NCBI RefSeq assembly: GCF_029382255.1
Contig: NZ_JARLLG010000001.1
Coordinates: forward strand, 186,001-250,000
Length of the DNA stretch: 64,000 nt
DNA from: Isoptericola croceus
GTDB taxonomy: Bacteria; Actinomycetota; Actinomycetes; Actinomycetales; Cellulomonadaceae
Direction: 5' to 3'
The notes under the pieces are model-generated. The model ran no database searches, was not told the origin of the DNA, and worked only from the letters and a program-made list of their open reading frames with translations. The position numbers and the translations under genes are program-made. Numbering within the stretch: position 1 is the first letter of the stretch; each line of letters starts with the position of its first letter. Positions 51,510-60,391 of this stretch are shown piece by piece.

Positions 51510-53099
51510 ATGACTGACGACACCGGGTCACGCACGACGAGCACGACGTCGCAGCCCGAGCCCCAGCACCACTCGACAGGTGCCCCGCCGCGCGCAGGGC
51601 GAAGGGAGTGGATCGGCCTGGCGGTCCTCGCGCTGCCGGCGATGCTGCTGACGATGGACATGACGGTGCTCCACCTCGCCGTCCCGCAGCTCGCCGCCGA
51701 CCTCGCCCCCAGCGCCACGCAGCTGCTGTGGATCACTGACATCTACGGGTTCCTCATCGCCGGGTTCCTCATCCCGATGGGCGTCCTCGGGGACCGGATC
51801 GGGCGGCGTCGCCTGCTGCTGATCGGCGCCGCGGCATTCCTCGTGGCCTCGCTCCTCGCGGCCTACTCGCCGAGCGCCGAGCTCCTCGTCGCGAGCCGTG
51901 CCCTCCTCGGCGTCGCGGGCGCCACCCTCATGCCCTCGACGCTCGCGCTGATCCGCAACATGTTCCACGACCCAGCACAGCGCACGGTCGCGATCTCCCT
52001 GTGGATGATGAGCTTCATGGTGGGCGGCGCCATCGGACCGCTCGTCGGCGGCGCGCTGCTCGAGCACTTCTGGTGGGGCTCGGTCTTCCTCGTGGGCGTC
52101 CCCGTCATGCTGCTGCTCCTCGCAGCCGGCCCGCGCCTGCTGCCCGAGTACCGAGACCCGGCGCCCGGCCGCGTGGACCTGGTGAGCGCGGGGCTGCTCG
52201 TCGTCGCGATCCTCGTGACGGTCTACGGCGTCAAGGAGCTTGCGTTCCACGGCGCGAGCACGGTCGCGGTCGCCGCGACGCTCGCCGGGGCCGGGCTGCT
52301 CGCCCTGTTCGTGCGCCGCCAGCGGCGCAGCAGCGCACCGATGATCGACCTCACCCTGTTCGCCCGCGCGAGCTTCAGCGCGTCCCTCGCGCTCGTCGCG
52401 CTCGGCACCTTCGCGATGATGGGCTTCAACCTCTTCATCGCGCAGTACCTGCAGCTCGTCGCCGGCCTCAGCCCGCTCACCGCCGGGCTGTGGACCCTGC
52501 CCGGGACGGTCGCCGGCATCGTCGGGGCTCTGAGCGCGGCCGCCGTCGTGCGCAAGATCCGGCCCGCGTTCGTCATGGCGACGGGGCTGGCGATCAGCGC
52601 GGGCGGGTTCGGGCTGTTCCTCCTGGCCGACGTCGCGGCGGGCCTGCCGATCGTCGTCGCCGGCTCGGCCATGGCGTTCGTCGGCCTGTCCCCGGTCGCC
52701 GTGCTCGGCACGGACCTCGTCCTCAGCACGGCCCCGCCGGAGCGCGCAGGTGCGGCGTCGGCGATCTCCGAGACCGGCAACGAGCTCGGCGGCGCCCTCG
52801 GCCTGGCGGTGCTCGGGAGCATCGGTAGCGCGGTGTACCGACGCCTGATGACCGAGTCCTCGCCAGTCCTCGGTGACGTGCCCGGCGCGGCGACGGAGAC
52901 CCTCGGCGCGGCTCGCGCGATGGCCGCCGAGCTCGGCGGGGAACAGGGTGCGTTCCTGCTCGGCACGGCCCGCGAGGCCTTCACGGCAGGCCTGCACGTC
53001 GCCGCGGCCACGTGCGCAGTGCTGGTCGTCGTGCTCGCCGGGGTCGCCGTGGCGACGCTCCGCAAGGTCCCGGCCGGCGGCGGCACGGCGGAGCACTGA
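51510..53099 (+). CDS. MFS multidrug efflux transporter, DHA2 (14-TM) family
   Basis: 529 residues with about 14 transmembrane segments. Motif A (GVLGDRIGRRRLLLIGA) follows TM2, MDMTVLHLAVPQLAADL is the DHA2-typical TM1 region, and motif C-like GGAIGPLVGGALLE lies in TM5. This is the QacA/SmvA-type drug:proton antiporter. ATG 51510 has GAAGGG 7 nt upstream and is preferred; a GTG at 51471, six bases after the -10 box, could also initiate translation (leaderless, 542 residues). A MerR/SoxR-type promoter precedes it, suggesting induction by a drug or redox-active compound. Confidence 0.92.
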   Translation: MTDDTGSRTTSTTSQPEPQHHSTGAPPRAGRREWIGLAVLALPAMLLTMDMTVLHLAVPQLAADLAPSATQLLWITDIYGFLIAGFLIPMGVLGDRIGRRRLLLIGAAAFLVASLLAAYSPSAELLVASRALLGVAGATLMPSTLALIRNMFHDPAQRTVAISLWMMSFMVGGAIGPLVGGALLEHFWWGSVFLVGVPVMLLLLAAGPRLLPEYRDPAPGRVDLVSAGLLVVAILVTVYGVKELAFHGASTVAVAATLAGAGLLALFVRRQRRSSAPMIDLTLFARASFSASLALVALGTFAMMGFNLFIAQYLQLVAGLSPLTAGLWTLPGTVAGIVGALSAAAVVRKIRPAFVMATGLAISAGGFGLFLLADVAAGLPIVVAGSAMAFVGLSPVAVLGTDLVLSTAPPERAGAASAISETGNELGGALGLAVLGSIGSAVYRRLMTESSPVLGDVPGAATETLGAARAMAAELGGEQGAFLLGTAREAFTAGLHVAAATCAVLVVVLAGVAVATLRKVPAGGGTAEH

Positions 53100-53111
53100 T
53101 GCCTCGCCCTT

Positions 53112-53127
53112 CCGTCCAGCTGGACGG
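53112..53127. repeat. 16-bp perfect palindrome
   Basis: CCGTCCAGCTGGACGG, 13 bp after the efflux-gene stop codon and 139 bp before EF-G2. It could be a small terminator stem or an operator. There is no loop, so a protein-binding site is slightly more likely. Confidence 0.4.
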
Positions 53128-53265
53128 TGGTGTAGTTCATGCCCTCGCCGAACGCTAAGAGGTCCTAGGTGAGGTCGACGTAGCGGTCGGGGCTGCGGTC
53201 CAGACATCGCACGAGACGCCGGGACACGCCATCATGGCCGGTAGCACCTTCTGGCGGGAGGCCCC

Positions 53266-55341
53266 ATGGACGCGGCACCGACCTCGACCCACCGGACCGT
53301 CGCCGTCGTCGGCGGATCCGGCGCCGGCAAGACGACGCTCACCGAGGCACTGCTGCACCGCGCCGGCGCGATCCCGCGTGCGGGCCGCGTGGAAGACGGA
53401 AGCACGGTGTGCGACCACGAGCCGGAGGAGGTCGCACGCGGCATGTCGCTCGCGCTCGCGCTCGGGACGCTGGCGTGGACGTGCCCCGACGGCGCCGAGC
53501 GCAGGCTCACGCTCGCGGACGCACCGGGTCACCCCGACTTCGCCGGTGCCGCCGACACGGCGCTCGCCGTCGCCGACCTGGCGCTCGTCGTCGTGAGCGC
53601 CGTCGACGGCGTGCAACCCGGCACCTGGGCCGCATGGACGACGGCGGAACGTCTGGGCGTGCCGCGCGTCGTCGTCGTGACCCAGGAGGATCGTGCGCGC
53701 GCCGACTTCCGCCGCGTGGTCGCCGAGCTGCGCGAGGCGTTCGGCGAGCACCTGTGGCCCATCGAGCTCCCGCTGGGCGAGGAGAAGTCCTTCCGGTCGG
53801 TTGCTGACGTGCTCAGCGAGCAGGCCCTCGTGTATGACGACGACGGCCGGCACCACGACGAGGAGCTGCCCGCCGAGGCCGTCGACGAGGAGCACCGGAT
53901 GCACGTCGACGTCACCGAGGAGCTCGTGTCGCACGACGACGAGCAGCTCGACGCCTACCTGTCGGGCCAGGAGCCGCCCGCCGCCGACCTCGAGCGCACG
54001 CTCGCGCGCGAGGTCGCCGCGGGAGAGGCGGTGCCGGTCGTCGTGGTCTCGGGCCTGACCCAGACCGGCGTCGACCGCCTCGCCGACCTGTTGTGCGAGC
54101 TCGCCCCCGCGCCGACGGCACGCGACGCCGCCATCGTCGTCGGCACCGACGTCCCCGACGGCGACGGGACGGACGGTCGTGTCCTCGCGGTGGCCTTCGA
54201 CCCGGTCGGCGAGCCTCTCGTCCACGTCTTCCGCACGGTCGCCGACCCCTATGTGGGGCAGGTGTCGATGCTCAAGGTGCTCTCCGGCGTCGTGCGCACG
54301 TCCGACCGCCTCCGCAACGCGACGACCGGCGCCGACGAGCGCCTGCACGGGCTGTTCCGCCTCCAGGGCAAGGAGCACCTGCCCGTCGACCACCTGTCGG
54401 CGGGCGAGGTGGGCGCCGTCGCCAAGCTGGGCGGGTCGCCGTCGGGGACCCTGCTGTGGTCGCGTTCGTCGGGCCGGGCCCGACCGTTCCTCCCGCCCCG
54501 GCGCCAGCCCGTGTACGCGGCGACGCTCGTGCCCGCTTCGCAGTCCGACGACGAGCGCATGTCGACCGCGCTCGCGCGGCTCGTCGCCGAGGACCCCACC
54601 CTCGTGGTCGACCGGGCGGGCGACGCCACGGTCCTGCGCGGGCTCGGCGACACGCACCTGGCCGTGGCGGTCGAGCGGCTCGCGCGCGTGTTCGGCGTCC
54701 ACGTGGAGCCGGGGCGCGTCCCTGTTTCCTACCGGGAGACCATCGCGCGCCCGGCCCAGGCGGAGGGGAAGGTCAAGAAGCAGTCGGGCGGGCACGGTCA
54801 GTTCGCCGTGGTCCAGCTGCGGGTGTCGCACCTGCCCGAGGGCGGTTTCGAGTTCGTCGACTCGGTCGTGGGCGGAGCGGTCCCCCGCCAGTACATCTCG
54901 GCGGTCGAGAAGGGCGCGCACGACGCGATGGCCGCGGGCGGTCCGCAGGGCTACCCCGTGGTCGACCTCCGGGTCGAGGTCTACGACGGCAAGTCCCACT
55001 CGGTCGACTCGTCCGACATGGCATTCCGCACGGCCGCCGCCGTGGGCGTCAAGGCGGCGCTCGCCGAGGCGGGGACCGTCCTGCTCGAGCCCGTGTCGAC
55101 CGTGCACGTGACCGTCCCGCCCGAGCACCAGGGTGCGGTGCTCACAGACCTCTCGGGGCGCCGCGGTCGCGTCTCGGCAACGGAGCTCGCCGACGACGGC
55201 CGCGCGCGCGTCGTCGCGACGGTGCCGGAGGCGGAGCTCAGCCGCTACGTCCTCGACCTGCGGTCCCTGACGGGAGGTCGGGCCGAGCTCACCGTCCGAC
55301 CCGCAGGCTACGAGCGGGCGCCGAGCACCGTGCGCTCCTGA
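53266..55341 (+). CDS. elongation factor G-like protein (EF-G2)
   Basis: 691 residues, translational GTPase layout. The G1 loop is VGGSGAGKTTLTEALL (about 15-30); G3 reads ADAPGHPDF (canonical DxPGH), and G4 is degenerate (VVTQEDRARA in place of NKxD). Switch I is short. Domain II (GQVSMLKVLSGVV), IV (KVKKQSGGHGQFAVVQLRV) and V (PVSTVHVTVPPEHQGAVLTDLSGRRGRV) match the EF-G2/FusA2 paralogues of actinobacteria. These do not replace EF-G in translocation; ribosome-dependent GTPase activity is variable and their role is unclear. GGGAG 5 nt before ATG 53266. Confidence 0.9.
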   Translation: MDAAPTSTHRTVAVVGGSGAGKTTLTEALLHRAGAIPRAGRVEDGSTVCDHEPEEVARGMSLALALGTLAWTCPDGAERRLTLADAPGHPDFAGAADTALAVADLALVVVSAVDGVQPGTWAAWTTAERLGVPRVVVVTQEDRARADFRRVVAELREAFGEHLWPIELPLGEEKSFRSVADVLSEQALVYDDDGRHHDEELPAEAVDEEHRMHVDVTEELVSHDDEQLDAYLSGQEPPAADLERTLAREVAAGEAVPVVVVSGLTQTGVDRLADLLCELAPAPTARDAAIVVGTDVPDGDGTDGRVLAVAFDPVGEPLVHVFRTVADPYVGQVSMLKVLSGVVRTSDRLRNATTGADERLHGLFRLQGKEHLPVDHLSAGEVGAVAKLGGSPSGTLLWSRSSGRARPFLPPRRQPVYAATLVPASQSDDERMSTALARLVAEDPTLVVDRAGDATVLRGLGDTHLAVAVERLARVFGVHVEPGRVPVSYRETIARPAQAEGKVKKQSGGHGQFAVVQLRVSHLPEGGFEFVDSVVGGAVPRQYISAVEKGAHDAMAAGGPQGYPVVDLRVEVYDGKSHSVDSSDMAFRTAAAVGVKAALAEAGTVLLEPVSTVHVTVPPEHQGAVLTDLSGRRGRVSATELADDGRARVVATVPEAELSRYVLDLRSLTGGRAELTVRPAGYERAPSTVRS

Positions 55342-55457
55342 CGCCGCAGTCCTGCGCCTCAGAAGTCGATCCGCATGACGCGCCGACGCACGGTCGGGCG
55401 CTGATCTCCTCCATCGGGTCACCGACGTCGGCTCCGCGATCGGTCGACCTGACACCC

Positions 55458-55473
55458 TAGGCTGGGCCGCATG
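55458..55473 (+). promoter_or_regulatory. -10 box and leaderless start of the LacI gene
   Basis: TAGGCT at 55458-55463 lies 7 nt before ATG 55471, and no Shine-Dalgarno sequence lies between. The same element occurs in front of the copD-ctaG gene. Confidence 0.5.
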
Positions 55474-56556
55474 CCAGACCCCATGACTGATGGTCCCCAG
55501 GACCGTCATCGCGACGGACCCCCTGGAGGCGGTCCGGTCCCCACCCTCAAGGTGCCCACCCTCGAGGAGGTCGCGCGGCGGGCCGGGGTCTCACGGTCGG
55601 TGGCGTCCCGCGCGATGAACAACGCCCGCAACGTGAGTCCGGCGAAGCGTGAGGCGGTCGTGCGGGCGGCGAGCGAGCTCGGCTACGTCCCGAACGCGAC
55701 GGCGCGGGCGTTGGCGACGGCCACGGTGGGCTCGGTGGTCCTGGCGATCTCCAACGACGACCCGGCGCTGTTCGGGGACCCGTTCTTCTCGCAGGTGCTC
55801 GTCGGGGTGGCGGATGCTCTGGACAGGTCGGACCTGGACCTGACCCTTGTGCTCGCGTCCTCGGCGCGCGGACAGGCTCGGCTCGAGCGGCTGCTGCGAT
55901 CCCGCCGTTCCGACGGTGTGATGCTCATGGCGCTGCGGGGGGACGACCCTCTCAACCGCGTCGCGGCTGCGACCGAGCTGCCCGTGGTGCTCGGTGGCCG
56001 TCCGCTGAACGGGGAAGCCCGCTGGTATGTCGACGTGGACAACCGAGGTGGTGCTCGCCTCGCCGTGGAGCACCTTCTGAGCTCCGGATGCCGCCGCATC
56101 GCCATGATCAGCGGCCCGACAGATCTTCAGGCGTCCGTCGCCCGGTACCAGGGGTTCGCCGATGCCATGGCGGTGGGAGGGTTGCCCGCCGACTGGGTCG
56201 AGCAGGCCGACTTCAGCTTCGAGGGCGGCGCCCGGGCGATGGAGCGGCTCCTCGCGGCGCACAGCGACCTCGACGGGGTCTTCGCCGCCTCGGACAACAT
56301 GGCTGCCGGCGCGCTGCGCACGCTCAAGGAGACGGGGCGCCGGGTCCCGGAGGACGTCGCTGTGGTCGGCTTCGACGATCTGGAGATCGCGCGGCGCACG
56401 GAACCGGCGCTCACCACGGTCAGCCAGCCGATCCGTGGTCTGGGCCAGGAGATGGCCACGATGCTGGTCCGTCTGATCGGCGGCGAGTCCCCGAACCCGA
56501 TCATCTTGCCGACGCACCTGGTCGTGCGAGCATCGGCGCCCGGCGAGAGGGCCTGA
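55471..56556 (+). CDS. LacI-family transcriptional regulator (CebR-like)
   Basis: A 361-residue repressor. A Pro/Gly-rich N-terminal extension precedes the LacI helix-turn-helix (TLEEVARRAGVSRSVASRAMN, about residues 30-50) and hinge helix (NATARALAT). The sensor domain has the usual FAASDNMAAGAL and VVGFDDLEIARRTEPALTTV motifs. Neighbouring GH6 and GH16 glucanase genes and the oligosaccharide importer carry LacI-type palindromes upstream, so it is the natural candidate to control them, probably with cellobiose, a gluco- or manno-oligosaccharide as inducer (inference). Confidence 0.92.
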   Translation: MPDPMTDGPQDRHRDGPPGGGPVPTLKVPTLEEVARRAGVSRSVASRAMNNARNVSPAKREAVVRAASELGYVPNATARALATATVGSVVLAISNDDPALFGDPFFSQVLVGVADALDRSDLDLTLVLASSARGQARLERLLRSRRSDGVMLMALRGDDPLNRVAAATELPVVLGGRPLNGEARWYVDVDNRGGARLAVEHLLSSGCRRIAMISGPTDLQASVARYQGFADAMAVGGLPADWVEQADFSFEGGARAMERLLAAHSDLDGVFAASDNMAAGALRTLKETGRRVPEDVAVVGFDDLEIARRTEPALTTVSQPIRGLGQEMATMLVRLIGGESPNPIILPTHLVVRASAPGERA

Positions 56557-56572
56557 CCCCCTCGCCGGGCGC
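56536..56572. terminator. bidirectional hairpin over the LacI stop codon
   Basis: Perfect 12-bp stem GCGCCCGGCGAG (56536-56547) / CTCGCCGGGCGC (56561-56572), extended by GGG/CCC inside. The LacI stop codon lies in the loop, and the convergent GH16 gene ends 18 bp further on. Confidence 0.75.
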
Positions 56573-56589
56573 GATCTGTCGTCTCGGAC

Positions 56590-57372
56590 TCAGTACCTCG
56601 TGTAGCGGACCCAGTCGTAGGTGGCGGTCTTCTGCCCGGAGTACCGGAACGGTCCGAGCCAGTCGTCGACGCCCGTCCCGGGCCACAGGTTCATCATGAT
56701 GCGTTGCGGACGCGTCGGCAGCGGGCCGCGTGAGCCGTCCTCCTGGTGGACGAGGCGACCGTCGACGAACCAGTTGATCGTGCCACCGGGCCACCACTCG
56801 ATCGCGTAGTTGTGGTAGCCGGCCGCGGCGTCGAAGCCCAGGTTGATGATCTTCTCGTGGCCCCCGACCCCGTTGGTGTAGTAGTTGGTCTGCATCTGCC
56901 ACGTGTTCTTGCCGAGGATCTCGATGTCGATCTCGTCCCACGGCTGTCCGTCGCTCGGGCCGGTGTAGGTGAAGAACGAGGTCACCATGCCGGACCCGGA
57001 TGCTGCCTTCATGCGGACCTCGAAGCGCCCGTAGGAGTACAGGTCGTTGGAGCGGTACTCACCGGCGGCGTACGGCTTGCCGGAGCAGCCGCCCGGGCAG
57101 GTGGCGTTGTCGAGGTTCAGGCCCATGACCCCGCCGTTGTGCCAGACATGGTCGGCGCGCCAGCCCGCGTTGAACATGTCCCCGTTGCTCCACCCGTCGG
57201 CCTTGTGCCAGCGCCCGCCGTTGTGCGAGTCGAAGTTGTCGACGAAGCTGTCGCCGATGGCAGCCTCGGCCGGGGCGGCCAGGACCGGCGCCGTCGTGAG
57301 AGTGAGCACCAGGGCCGTGGCCAGGAGCCAGCGGCGCGGTGCCGAGCGGTGAAGCGTCGTCATTGATCGCAT
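56590..57372 (-). CDS. secreted GH16 beta-glucanase (lichenase/laminarinase type)
   Basis: A 260-residue exported enzyme. A Sec leader (LLATALVLTLTTAPVLAAPAEA) is cleaved near residue 34. The catalytic motif of the family, DEIDIEILG (nucleophile and acid/base Glu), is intact, as are FEVRMKAASGSGMVTSFFTYTG and YAIEWWPGGTINWFVDG. Length and residues fit a single-domain beta-1,3(1,4)-glucanase. GGAGG 5 nt before ATG 57372 fixes the start. It follows the GH6 gene after 83 bp, but a strong hairpin lies between, so its dose may be set by readthrough. Confidence 0.93.
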   Translation of the reverse strand: MRSMTTLHRSAPRRWLLATALVLTLTTAPVLAAPAEAAIGDSFVDNFDSHNGGRWHKADGWSNGDMFNAGWRADHVWHNGGVMGLNLDNATCPGGCSGKPYAAGEYRSNDLYSYGRFEVRMKAASGSGMVTSFFTYTGPSDGQPWDEIDIEILGKNTWQMQTNYYTNGVGGHEKIINLGFDAAAGYHNYAIEWWPGGTINWFVDGRLVHQEDGSRGPLPTRPQRIMMNLWPGTGVDDWLGPFRYSGQKTATYDWVRYTRY

Positions 57373-57410
57373 GAGTACCTCCATTGGTACCGGTGGTGAG
57401 GGATGACGGC

Positions 57411-57449
57411 CTCTGGACGGGCCGAGCCTTCCGCGCGGCCCGTCCAGAG
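57411..57449. terminator. hairpin between GH6 and GH16 genes
   Basis: Perfect 13-bp stem CTCTGGACGGGCC (57411-57423) / GGCCCGTCCAGAG (57437-57449) with a 13-nt loop, directly after the GH6 stop codon (minus-strand sense). Only about 38 nt separate it from the GH16 start, too little for a separate promoter. Partial termination or mRNA processing is likely. Confidence 0.75.
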
Positions 57450-57455
57450 CTCAGC

Positions 57456-58769
57456 TCAGTACTTCGGGCCCTGCCTCGGGCGGTCGAGTGCGGGCTCGGC
57501 GAGCTCGATGAGCTCGCGCGCCTGCTCGGTGAACCACTGGCCGGCTGCCGGGTTGAGCATCCCGCGCTCGGGGTCCTGCGGACCGCCCAGGCCGCGGAAG
57601 CACTCGCCGTCGGACTCACCCGGGATCTTGATCCACAGGAAGGCGTCGACGAGCTCGTTGCCGGTGTCGGTCGTCGGCCGCAGGCCGAGACCGCGGTTCG
57701 GCGGGTTGCACCAGGTCTCCGCGTCGGGATAGACATCGGTCGGCGGTGCCCAGGGGCCCTGACCGTTGCGGCTGGTGTCGATGACGAAGTGCGTGCTGGG
57801 CTGGACGTCGCCCAGGATGGCGTCGAAGCGTGACTCGATGCCCGCGGTGTTCAGCGCCGGGTCTGTCGCGGTCGGGCTCCAGACGCCATGGTGGGCCAGC
57901 GCCTGGCCGTCCCAGTCGTTCGCGGGCCCGCCGTTCCAGTGCTGGTTGCCGCAGTTGAGGAAGTCGCCGGGCACGACCTGCGTCCCGTAGGCGATGCACT
58001 GGGAGATCCACGTGCCGTAGCTGACGTTGTTCTCGGTGAGCAGGTAGTTCGAGGCGTTCAGGAAGAACCCGTCCGCGCGCTCGACGCCGGCCTTGACGAG
58101 GCGGTCGGCGATCTCACCCACCGCGAGCCATGCCGGGTTCGTGCCGTCGAGGTAGACGACGGCGTTCGGCTGCTGCGCCAGGCGGTCGACCGCATAGTTG
58201 AGCATCTCGAGCCGCTCCGCTGCGGCGTCCCTGCCTGTCGTCGCAGGGTCGACCTCCGGCGGCTGGCACTGCTCGAGCTGGCCCTCCAGGGTCGTGTACC
58301 AGGGGATGACGCCGAGCCCGTCCGGCTCGAGGATGACGACGGCCTTCCGGTCGCCGATCCCTGCCGCGAATCCGTCGATCCAGGCCTTGTACTCCTCGAC
58401 CCCGAGGGCGCCCCCGGCCGAGTAGAGAGCGCAGTCCCGGAACGGGATGTTGTAGGCGGCCAGGACGGGGACCTTGTCGCCTGTGCGCTTGACGAGCGTG
58501 CGGACCTCCTTCTCGACCTCGGCAGGGGTGCCGTCGGTGAACCAGGTGGCGCTGGGCATCTTGCTGAGCAGGAGGGCGTCCTGCTTGGCCTGCCCGCGCA
58601 GCGCGAGGGCCGCTTCCTTCGTGGAGCTCTGGGGGTTGGTGTAGATCTCGGTCCCAGGTGCCAGGACCTCGTTGCTCGCCCAGGCCGAACTGCCGCTGAG
58701 GAGGGATGCGCCGAGTGCGCAGGTGGTCAGCGCGACCAGAAGTCGGCGCCGAGAGGTGGATCGTGCCAT
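57456..58769 (-). CDS. secreted GH6 cellulase (endoglucanase/cellobiohydrolase family 6)
   Basis: A 437-residue exported enzyme. The basic leader (RRRLLVALTTCALGASLLSG) ends near residue 31 (SSAWA-S). GH6 signatures are present: VPVLAAYNIPFRDC and VVILEPDGLGVIPW with the catalytic Asp region, then FVIDTSRNGQGPW and TWCNPPNRGLG and FLWIKIPGESDGEC. There is no cellulose-binding module, so it is a free catalytic domain. It should cut beta-1,4-glucan. ATG 58769 has GGGAG about 8 nt upstream. A LacI-type palindrome lies 67-84 bp upstream. Confidence 0.94.
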   Translation of the reverse strand: MARSTSRRRLLVALTTCALGASLLSGSSAWASNEVLAPGTEIYTNPQSSTKEAALALRGQAKQDALLLSKMPSATWFTDGTPAEVEKEVRTLVKRTGDKVPVLAAYNIPFRDCALYSAGGALGVEEYKAWIDGFAAGIGDRKAVVILEPDGLGVIPWYTTLEGQLEQCQPPEVDPATTGRDAAAERLEMLNYAVDRLAQQPNAVVYLDGTNPAWLAVGEIADRLVKAGVERADGFFLNASNYLLTENNVSYGTWISQCIAYGTQVVPGDFLNCGNQHWNGGPANDWDGQALAHHGVWSPTATDPALNTAGIESRFDAILGDVQPSTHFVIDTSRNGQGPWAPPTDVYPDAETWCNPPNRGLGLRPTTDTGNELVDAFLWIKIPGESDGECFRGLGGPQDPERGMLNPAAGQWFTEQARELIELAEPALDRPRQGPKY

Positions 58770-58835
58770 GTGGGGAACTCCCGAGGTCCAGCGGACGCGA
58801 CGGTGCGTCCGCGGTGATGAACACAACTGGAAAGA

Positions 58836-58853
58836 AGTGGAACCGCTTCCACT
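58836..58853. promoter_or_regulatory. LacI-type operator upstream of the GH6 gene
   Basis: AGTGGAACCGCTTCCACT: 7-bp arms AGTGGAA / TTCCACT around CCGC. It lies 67 bp before the GH6 start on the minus strand. Candidate site of the LacI protein encoded at 55471. Confidence 0.6.
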
Positions 58854-58967
58854 AGGTCCCATCCTCGGGGTGGCAGGCAGCCGTGTCAAGCGTTCGTCGG
58901 CGGGGTTGCCGGCCTGCGTTGCCGCAGGCCTCGAGCGGTCTGCCCCACCGCCAACCGGGTCCAGGTC

Positions 58968-58981
58968 GGTAAACGCTTGCC
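58968..58981. promoter_or_regulatory. LacI-type operator upstream of the oligosaccharide importer
   Basis: GGTAAACGCTTGCC, with the AAnCGnTT core typical of LacI/GalR operators, 124 bp before the binding-protein start. Its sequence differs from the GH6 operator, so a second regulator may be involved. Confidence 0.55.
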
Positions 58982-59104
58982 GATCGAGCGCGACAGAGGT
59001 TACGTTTGGCTGACCGGATGTCCTGACAAACGCTCCGCCGGACATCTGCACCACTCCCAGCGCCGAGAGACGCGTTCGAGGACGAACGCGACGGAGGAAG
59101 AACA

Positions 59105-60373
59105 ATGCAGCGTTCACGTACCACCAGGACCATGGCGGTTGCCGGCCTCGCGGTCGGGGGGCTCGTCCTCGCAGGTTGCTCGAGCGGCGCCGGCGAGGGC
59201 AGCGGCGAGGTCGTGCTCGAGTTCGTGCAGTCGGGCGACATCAACCAGGGCGGAGGCTACGCCGCGCTCGCCGAGCGGTACCACGAGGAGACCGGCGTGC
59301 GCGTCAACGTCATCGAGGTGCCCAACGACGACCTGCGCACCCGGCTCCGCACCGCTGCCCAGGCCAACGACGTGCCGGCGCTCGCCGCCTCGCCGTCGTC
59401 CGACCCGGCCTGGACGGACCGGCTGCTCGACCTCACCGGTGCCTTCGAGAGCGCGGGGATCATCGACACGCTCAGCGTCGCCGACCCCGCCGACGGCATG
59501 GTCAAGGCGCTCCCGACGACGCTCACCTCGGTGGGCATGTTCCTCAACAAGTCCCTGTGGGACGAGGCCGGCGTCGAGTACCCGACCACCCTCGACGAGG
59601 AGTGGACGTGGGACGAGTTCGTGGAACGCGCGAACCAGGTCGTGGGGGAGACGGACGCCGAGTACGGGGCCGTCATGGACGACTCGGCGCACCGACTGCG
59701 CTCGTTCCTGTTCGAGTTCGGCAGCCAGGGCGTCACCGAGCAGGCCGACGGGTCCTGGACGCTCGACGACCAGGGTGCCGAGGCGCTCGAGTACTTCAAG
59801 GGCATGCACGACGCCGGCTTCATGCCCGCCTCGGTGTGGGGAGCGGGCGACGACGCGAGCGCGACCTTCAAGAGCGGCCGTGTCGCGGCCTACGTCTCGG
59901 GTGTCTGGCAGATCGCCGACTTCCAGGAGAACATCGCCGACTTCGAGTGGGTCTCCGTCCCGCTCCCGCAGCAGCCCGTGCGCGCGACGAACTACGGCGC
60001 GGCGTCGTGGATCGTCGCGTTCGACGGCAGCGGCGTCGAGGAGGAGACGCTCGCCTTCATCGAGTGGCTCTACTCGGAGGACGTCTACCGCGAGTACTGC
60101 GAGATCTCGGGCTGCCTTCCCGTGCTCGACGGGCTCGAGGTCGAGTACCCCGCGGACTCGTACGCGTTCGACCTCTACAACGGCGAGATCGCGGCGTCTC
60201 CGCCGATCTCGGCGGTGCAGACGACCGACGGCCTCCTGCACGGCTTCCAGGGCCGCGCGATCGACAACGAGCCGCTCAAGGACGAGGTGGTGCGCTACCT
60301 CAACGGCGAGCTCACGCTCGAGGAGACCGTCGAGGCGATCGACACCACGTCGACGCAGCAGATGGCCGACTGA
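59105..60373 (+). CDS. oligosaccharide ABC transporter substrate-binding lipoprotein
   Basis: A 422-residue family 1 binding lipoprotein; leader ending LVLAGC (Cys about residue 23). Mature start VVLEFVQSGDINQGGGYAAL; the C-terminal region has the usual EETVEAID helix. GGAGGAAG precedes ATG 59105. First gene of an operon with two permeases and a GH38 alpha-mannosidase, which points to mannosides such as alpha-manno-oligosaccharides or high-mannose N-glycan fragments as ligand (inference from context, not from the binding pocket). Confidence 0.88.
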   Translation: MQRSRTTRTMAVAGLAVGGLVLAGCSSGAGEGSGEVVLEFVQSGDINQGGGYAALAERYHEETGVRVNVIEVPNDDLRTRLRTAAQANDVPALAASPSSDPAWTDRLLDLTGAFESAGIIDTLSVADPADGMVKALPTTLTSVGMFLNKSLWDEAGVEYPTTLDEEWTWDEFVERANQVVGETDAEYGAVMDDSAHRLRSFLFEFGSQGVTEQADGSWTLDDQGAEALEYFKGMHDAGFMPASVWGAGDDASATFKSGRVAAYVSGVWQIADFQENIADFEWVSVPLPQQPVRATNYGAASWIVAFDGSGVEEETLAFIEWLYSEDVYREYCEISGCLPVLDGLEVEYPADSYAFDLYNGEIAASPPISAVQTTDGLLHGFQGRAIDNEPLKDEVVRYLNGELTLEETVEAIDTTSTQQMAD

Positions 60374-60391
60374 CCACCTGCGAGGCGACCC

